Assembly (NCBI GenBank): GCA_030142905.1
Contig: JASJOG010000140.1
Coordinates: forward strand, 806,001 to 870,000
Reading direction: 5' to 3'
DNA: 64,000 nt
Source: Heliopora coerulea
Taxonomy: Eukaryota > Cnidaria > Anthozoa > Scleralcyonacea > Helioporidae
Every line of letters begins with the position of its first letter. Within the stretch, counting starts at the first letter, position 1. The notes beneath the pieces were generated by a model that was given only the letters and a program-made list of their open reading frames with translations, did not search any database and was not told the origin of the DNA. The translations under genes and the position numbers were made by a program. This document shows, in pieces, positions 58,384-64,000 of this stretch.

Positions 58384-59698
58384 CTACGAGCATTTTCAAC
58401 AAGAACCAAATAGGGCATGCACAAAAATCACTGATTGTTGAGTTCAACCACCTATCTTTACATTGCATTTATGGTTAGGTAATCAACATAATTTTGATGT
58501 TTATGTATGACAATATTGTTGCTGATGCTGTCAAAAACTTTTTAAAGTTGATAACGACTACTCCATTGACAAAGCCACTATCGATGTTGACCAACCATAC
58601 TATTGTTATGAAACATACATTCCATCAGCTAACTTGGTGGTCTGCAATTTATTATGAATTAAATGGAATGTATAAAACGTCAACCAAATCTATTGTGAAA
58701 ATAGCTGCTATGAATAGGTAGACGATCGTATCACAAAAGTTGTAATGTTTGTTTGAGTTTTGTCTAGTTTTAGACATGTAAAGTTGTTATCTTATTTTCG
58801 TAACCGGCACCAAAACTAGTCCTCTCGAAAATGTCAGCTACCGATCTGGCTTAAAAGGTTTCTGTTGATGTTATCGAACGTAAGGTCAAGGTACAAGTTG
58901 GTATTGTTAAATGCTTTCTCTGGTTTGTGTTAGTCCCGCCTACATTGATTGAACACCTTTCTGAATTCCAGATATGATGTAATCCTATTCAGATTAGATT
59001 TGAACTCGAAATATGATGTGAAACTGTGAAGTAATATATCTGAGATAAGAATTGGTATATTCTGATTTTACCATTATAATTTTACAAAGAACTATATTAA
59101 TTTAGTACTAGAAAATTTTTTTCAAACATCCTTGTTGATTACGTTACATTCCAAACAACCCCTTCGCCCGGCAGAGCGAGAGACTGGGTCAGAATGTATC
59201 TGATTGGTCAACGTCTGATGTCACTCACTGTCAACCAAAACTGCCCACCAAAAGCATAAAAAGAGATGCTCCGTTTACAACAAAAGAGGGCAGAAAGGAG
59301 GAGCCCACAGAGAGAGCAGAGAAGAGGAGTCCACAGAGCACAGCAGCGCAGAGCAGACAACGTTCATTTATATACAGTATTATGTAGTATTACGTAGTGG
59401 TCGGAATCCTCACTGGCTGACTAAGCAAGAGAATAATATGGAAGATCATGAAATTACAGCTTAAACTTTGGTCGCTGTTTGCACATCAACGGACAATGAT
59501 CACACCTTCACAACTGAAACAAATGAAATTAAACACGTTTTGTTGGAAAGGGGTACCCAAGAGATCGGAAGCAAATTCGACATAGATTCTTCAGGGTGTA
59601 CTTCAAAAATTCTTATTTAACTCATCTAATCTCTTTACTTCACCACACAGTTTCTTAACTCTGCGAAAAAAGTACCTTTTCTTACCTATGACATTTAC
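58384..59698 (-). other. ROCO intron with a GC-richer island
   Basis: Mostly AT-rich intron. At 59160-59400 it holds a GC-richer block with CATAAAAAGAG and a purine-rich run (GGCAGAAAGGAGGAG), which could be a solo LTR or a cryptic promoter. No LTR borders could be established. Confidence 0.35.
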
Positions 59699-59994
59699 CC
59701 AAAATGTTTCATGAAGTTTCGAAGAAATCTTGCCAGTACAGTTTCTTAGACATACAGCAAATTCTTTCTCTAAGCATTCAAGATTTAGAATGCATACGCA
59801 GTCGTCGTCAATACAAGCTTCTTTTTTATGTCTCAAACATGGCGTCTTTTCCTCCAGGCAAAGATCACATTTCAAACCAAACTCGTATCTTACACCTTGG
59901 TAACTTGGGCAGGACTAAACTTTCGTCATTACGACATGAAGGACGGACAAGACACTACTTGCAAAGTCCTTAATTTCAATCGTCTGCTCATCAA
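59699..59994 (-). pseudogene. ROCO gene, Cys-rich exon after COR
   Basis: The acceptor is a long T-rich tract ending TATTTTTTAG. The exon reads VDEQTIEIKDF, then a stop TAG at 59915-59917, then SCPSYQGVRYEFGLKCDLCL and a run with eight Cys (KCDLCLEEKTPC, CIDDDCVC). The donor is TGG-GTAAAT at 59699; a second possible donor (ATAG-GTAAGA) lies 13 bp downstream but breaks phase. The Cys spacing does not fit a zinc finger I can name. Confidence 0.65.
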
Positions 59995-60142
59995 CTAAAA
60001 AATATATGAATAAACAAACAAACAAATAAATAAAACAACTAAAAATGAATTTTTAAGTTTTTTTGAAACAACTTTAAATTACTTCATGTGACACAACTTT
60101 AAATTGTTTCTACATGAAGTTAAAAATCTCAGACAATCACAC
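59995..60142 (-). other. ROCO intron, 148 bp
   Basis: Donor GTGTGATTG (minus) at 60142, acceptor TTTTTTAG at 59995, with a strong T-rich tract. Joining the flanking exons restores one frame (AIS-V-DEQTIEI). Confidence 0.65.
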
Positions 60143-61500
60143 CTGATATTGCAACCTGGATTCTAGTTACATGGCGGATCAAAATCACGGAATATTTAAT
60201 GTTGTTTTCACACTTGAAAATGCGACAGCAATTGCAGTGAAATTCAGGCATTTCCACAACGTCGTATTCGACATCACCACGGGCCCATTTCAGTATTTCC
60301 ACAAGGACTCGCGAGTAAAGTCTAAGTGGAATGGTATCACCTTTAAAATTAAGGTACAGTGACGGCTGCAAACTCGACGACAACACTTTCTTGATATCGC
60401 TCTCCTCCCATCTTTTGGCCACCGTGGATGGAACCAGATAGATGTTTTGTCCCCAATGACAGATTAAGCCCACTCGAACCATGATATCTTTCAGGGCTTT
60501 CTCTTGGGTATGGTTCTCCAACGGATTGGGAAGGTTTCCGAAGTCGAGCACTCCTTCCGTTGTCAGCTTTGTCCAAGCACGTGAACAAGCTGTACTCCAG
60601 GTAGACTTTGGGGCAACGGTTAATACTTGGGTGAACAACTTTACAAGCCATGCTGCATCAAGTACAACCAGGTCGCTCATGGGTGGATTTCCATCAAAAT
60701 GGACGACTATGTTCTCCACGTGGAAGAATGTCATGGCTTCTTCGAACGTTTCCTTAACCTGACATTGTTCTCCCAGTTTCCGTGCATCATCCAGTGTGAT
60801 GTATGGGCAGTCTTTCAGGTCTTCAGACCGCCTCAAGGTATCGAGAGCATGTTCGAAGATAAGCCAGCTGACGGGAGTTTTTTCTTGACCTCTCAAAATC
60901 TCTTGTGCCGTTGTGAAGATAGTCTCTCGCAAGGCTTTGAGCTGATCCGTTTCATACGCATTCCTCCGTTTTGTATTATTAATAACATACTTGGCAACAA
61001 TAAGTGAACCGCAACCAATGCGTTCAAATCTCTTCTCAAGAGCTTCGGTAACTTTCTTCAGCTTCTGCTCTAGTTTCTCATCACGTCTCAACTTATCAGG
61101 CTTAGTAAAAACGAGAATAGCTTTGGGCAAATTAAGACTTTGCGCGGAATTACTTTCGGCCTCTTTACTGCAAGAGTTAAGGTTACGAAGAGCTGCCATC
61201 CACCTTGTAACATAATCGAAATTCGTTTCCTGTAGGGGTTTTCTTGGTTTCTCTCTGTGTTTATTAATCCCTTTTCCGCGAACTTTGGCTGTGCCTCGTC
61301 GTCAAGGGACATTGACAGATCAACAACAAGTATAAATAGCGTTCTCAACCTCAGCATTACCGAATGCAAGTCTTAGAAGACAGACTGGCCACCAACGTCT
61401 CCAAACATGAATCTAATTGTGCCCATGGTATCATCATGGTAACTTTAAACGTTTTTCATTTCTTCGTCGATCTTGCGTTTTAAGTCGTCTGATACGTGAT
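60143..61500 (-). pseudogene. ROCO gene, Roc C-part and COR exon
   Basis: Order on the minus strand: SDDLKRKIDEEMKN, then the G3-like DVGGQ, then LRTLFILVVDLSMS, then G4 as TKPDK, so the GTPase fold is recognisable. COR follows from about 60850: DDARKLGEQCQV, FFHVENIVVHF, DLVVLDAAWLVKLFTQVL, GLICHWGQNIYLVPS, and YSRVLVEILKW near the exon end. Stops TAA at 61445-61447 and 61373-61375, and a one-base shift at the A/G run near 61270. From 61199 down the frame is open for 350 codons. Confidence 0.85.
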
Positions 61501-63228
61501 ATTCAAGGTGATCTTTCATACTTTTTGGCGTATATTGGACTATATTGTCCAGTTGTCATCCTATATCTTTGCTATCGACATTTAATAAGATTATGGAAAA
61601 ACTAATGTACAACGGACTGATGGACTTTTTCTATAAAGATAATACATTTTTTAAGGGCCAATTTGGATTCCGTGCTAATCATTCTACTAATCGTGCAACG
61701 ATTTTGATAACTGACAAAATTCAAAATGCTAAAGAAAATAAACTTTTTGCTTGTGGTTTCTTTTTAGATTTAGCTAAGGCTTTTGATACTGTGAATCACA
61801 ATATTTTGATTTGAAAACTTGAATATTATGGAATTAGGGGGATTGTGAGTGATTGGTTTCGTTCATATTTGACTGAGCGAACACAGTTTGTTTCAATTGG
61901 CAATTATTCCTCAGTGCCACAGTTTATTACTTGTGGTGTTCCCCAGGGGTCCGTTCTTGGACCATTGTTATTCCTCTTAAATGTTAATGGTTTTTGTAAT
62001 TGTTCTTCACAGTTGGATTTTCATCTCTTTGCTGATGATTCCAACTTACTATGTACTGACAAGTCATGGCACAATTTAGAGTCTGAAATGAATTATCAGT
62101 TGCAGTTTGTAGATGAATGGTTGTGTGCTAATAAATTATCCCTTAATGTTAATAAGTCAAATTTTGTAATATTCCATCCTCCTCAGAAAAAAATGCAATT
62201 ATATAATTAATCTTTCAATAAGAGGACAAGTTATAAAGGAAGTAAAAAGTATAAATTATTTGGGAATATTCATAGATTCTAACCTAAATTGGAAGACGCA
62301 TATTCATGAGTTATCCAAAAAGTTAGCTAGGAATATTGGTGTACTATCTAAATTGAGACATTTTGTTACCATACGTGTTTTAACTCAATTATGCTATTCT
62401 ATTATTTTTCCATATTTAATATATGGGGTTATTGTCTGGGGGAATACTTATAAGTCAAATTTAAAACCTCTAGTTACTCTGCAGAAAAAGGCTATCCGAA
62501 TTGTTACTTTTTCTAGCTTTAGAGAGTAGATTTCTTCTTTATTTAAACCATCAAATATACTAAAAGTTTTAAGTATTGTGTATTTTAATAATGCTATCAT
62601 TTAACATAACTTTAGTAATTATAAATTACCTGAAATCTTCAGTGATTATTTCACCTCAGTGAGGAATAAACACAAGTATAATACTCGGTTAGCTTCAAAG
62701 TCTACATACTCTCTCCCTCATGTTCGTACTAATTATGGAAAATTTAGAATAAAGTATATTGGTCCTCAGATCTGGAATGGTATTGATGAATCTTTCAAAA
62801 CTCTTTCTTTATTAACATTTAAACAAAAATTGAAGAAGTTAATTATCAATGATCATTGACATGACATCAAATAGTGTTGTATATTGCTTTCATTCTATTT
62901 ATCTTTCCATGTGACCGTGTATGAAAAATATATTTATTACTGTGATATACTAGTTTATGAACCTTTTTTTGCTCTTGTTGTGCTTAAATATTAATTGCAT
63001 TGCTTATCGTAATCTTAACACTCCTTGCTCAGTAGTCAAATTCTCTACTTTAAAGGTCACCTGTCTTGATTAGCCCTTATGGTTAGTACAGGCGTTCTTC
63101 ATTCTATTTTAGTTTTATATGTAAATTACAAAATGATTGCAAAATGATTGCAATTTATGTACATGTATGTATTAAGTGTGAATAAATTTTTTCTTGTCTT
63201 TCTTGTCTTCTTGTCTTGTCTTCTTGTC
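61500..63228 (+). mobile_element. 5'-truncated LINE inside the ROCO gene
   Basis: Plus-strand LINE fragment, opposite to the gene. Reverse transcriptase motifs are HPISLLSTFNKIMEKL (61560), FFLDLAKAFDTVNHN (61770), GVPQGSVLGPLLF and LFADDSN (61935-62045). The C-terminal block ends GPQIWNGIDESFKTL (62830). Breaks include TGA at 61812-61814, TAA at 62208-62210 and a frame change near 61550. The 3' end is a CTTGT-rich tail at about 63190-63228. Exact borders and target duplication unresolved. Confidence 0.8.
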
Positions 63229-63229
63229 A

Positions 63230-63790
63230 CTTCTCCCTTTATCAACCTTTCCACGTCTAAGTACCTTGCTACGGCAGTCATCTCCATATCCAGCTCCCTC
63301 TCTATAGCTCCAGCTCCATCTTCATCTCCAGCTCTAGCTCGATCTTTATCTCCCTGTCCAACTTCATCACCAGCTCCTTCTTTGCTTCCATTTTTAGTTC
63401 CACTTGGATCTCCAGATTCACCTTCAAGTTCAATGCCATCATCTTCATCGCCAGAAGCAGTTCCACCTCTTCCTTCTTCAGGCTCTTCTTTAGTTTCAGC
63501 CATTACTCTGGCGACTTCCTTTCCGAGGACATTGTATGTATATATTTCGGCTGCTATGAACTGGTCATCTCTTACACGCCTCCAAGGATTGGATTTGTCA
63601 TTCTCTTGTACCCCGACAACTTCAAATTCGATGCCGATTGTGCTCGGTTCTTTCTCTTTTGACACTTCACCCAGAAGACTTTTCTTCAGAGACGTTTTTC
63701 CCACAAGACCGTGGCCAATAAAAAGTAATGACGTAGCGTCTTTAGCGTCTCCGATACTGCTTCCTTTACTTTCAGTTGTACAATGGTAAA
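63230..63790 (-). pseudogene. ROCO gene, P-loop exon
   Basis: Minus strand: SLLFIGHGLVGKTSLKKSLL is a GTPase P-loop (GxxxxGKTS) and PSTIGIEF fits switch I. The segment that follows is highly acidic and glycine-rich (EEPEEGRGGTASGDEDDGIE), an unusual low-complexity insert within the Roc fold, then AVARYLDVERLIKGE before the LINE junction. The upstream acceptor is probably the T-rich tract ending CTGAAAG near 63766. Confidence 0.75.
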
Positions 63791-64000
63791 AAGACCGAAA
63801 AACAAAGAAGAAAAAAACTAGAATCAAACGTCTAAAGGAAACTCTAAAATTTAAAAATATATCTGAAAATTAAGTGGTCAACAACACTTTCCAACAAGGT
63901 TCACTTTCTTCAATACAAATTTTTAAGAAATATTTGTTATAATTTGGTAATACCCAATCAAACGGACAGTTGTTTCCTTAAAAAACTTTGCGCTGGTCAC
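63791..64000. other. ROCO upstream intron, no other feature
   Basis: T-rich (minus strand) intron sequence to the window edge. Confidence 0.4.

Larger units (their letters stand above)
57467..63790 (-). pseudogene. ROCO-family gene (Roc GTPase, COR, death-like domain)
   Basis: Multi-exon gene on the minus strand; 5' exons lie outside the window. Exons read here: about 63790-63230 (P-loop of the Roc GTPase), about 61500-60143 (rest of Roc, COR), 59994-59699 (Cys-rich), 58383-58266, and 57771-57467 (death-like domain, stop). Joins from 60143 onward keep frame and phase at GT...AG borders. ROCO proteins are cytoplasmic GTPase scaffolds; versions with a C-terminal death domain (as in DAPK1 and MFHAS1-related proteins) act in cell-death or innate signalling. 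Lesions: TAA at 61445-61447 and 61373-61375, a frame change near 61268-61277, TAG at 59915-59917, TGA at 57680-57682, and a LINE within the Roc region. This copy is therefore a pseudogene, though an intact paralogue is likely elsewhere (inference). Confidence 0.8.

Overview
The window reads as a stretch of animal nuclear genome, most likely a cnidarian such as a stony coral or sea anemone (inference). It is AT-rich and has no operons or ribosome-binding sites. Coding blocks are separated by introns with GT...AG ends. Nearly every long reading frame belongs to a transposable element. There are interstitial TTAGGG-type arrays, many short inverted-repeat elements, and one decayed ROCO (Roc-COR) gene ending in a death-like domain, a gene class common in cnidarians. 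No intact cellular gene was found; everything coding is broken or belongs to a mobile element.

Layout. 1-2.5 kb: right part of a broken hAT transposon. 3.0-3.7 kb: a 35-36 bp satellite of about 20 units. 3.7-19.7 kb: no recognisable gene; scattered small elements (piggyBac-like mini-elements, a 355 bp fold-back, a hAT mini-element, a degenerate CACATGTG-like array, a 220 bp tandem duplication). 19.7-21.7 kb: an inverted telomere-like array beside a decayed Gypsy-type pol fragment. 23.3-40.0 kb: a nest of retrotransposons. An outer BEL/Pao element (5' LTR at 39.7-40.0 kb) was split inside its gag region by an inner BEL/Pao element (29737-39050, with two 358 bp LTRs and 5 bp target duplications). 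The inner element was itself hit by two truncated LINEs. The outer element stops after its protease at a TTTGGGG array, followed by a nearly full-length minus-strand CR1-like LINE with an SGNH-esterase ORF1. That LINE ends directly in a 400 bp TTAGGG-like array.

42-54 kb: four diverged copies of an exon-like unit with splice-like borders, interrupted by a truncated LINE. A tRNA-like sequence and three DNA transposons with target duplications or terminal repeats (two hAT-type, one pogo/Tc1-type) lie between and within the copies. 55-57 kb: a large inverted pair of tRNA-like elements and a perfect 45 bp palindrome. 57.4-63.8 kb, minus strand: the ROCO gene, with P-loop exon, Roc/COR exon, two small exons and a C-terminal death-like exon. 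It carries several premature stops, a frameshift and a LINE inside the Roc region, so it is called a pseudogene.

All calls come from reading the sequence and the translated frames; no database search or alignment program was run. Family names rest on recognisable motifs, and insertion boundaries are exact only where a target duplication is stated.
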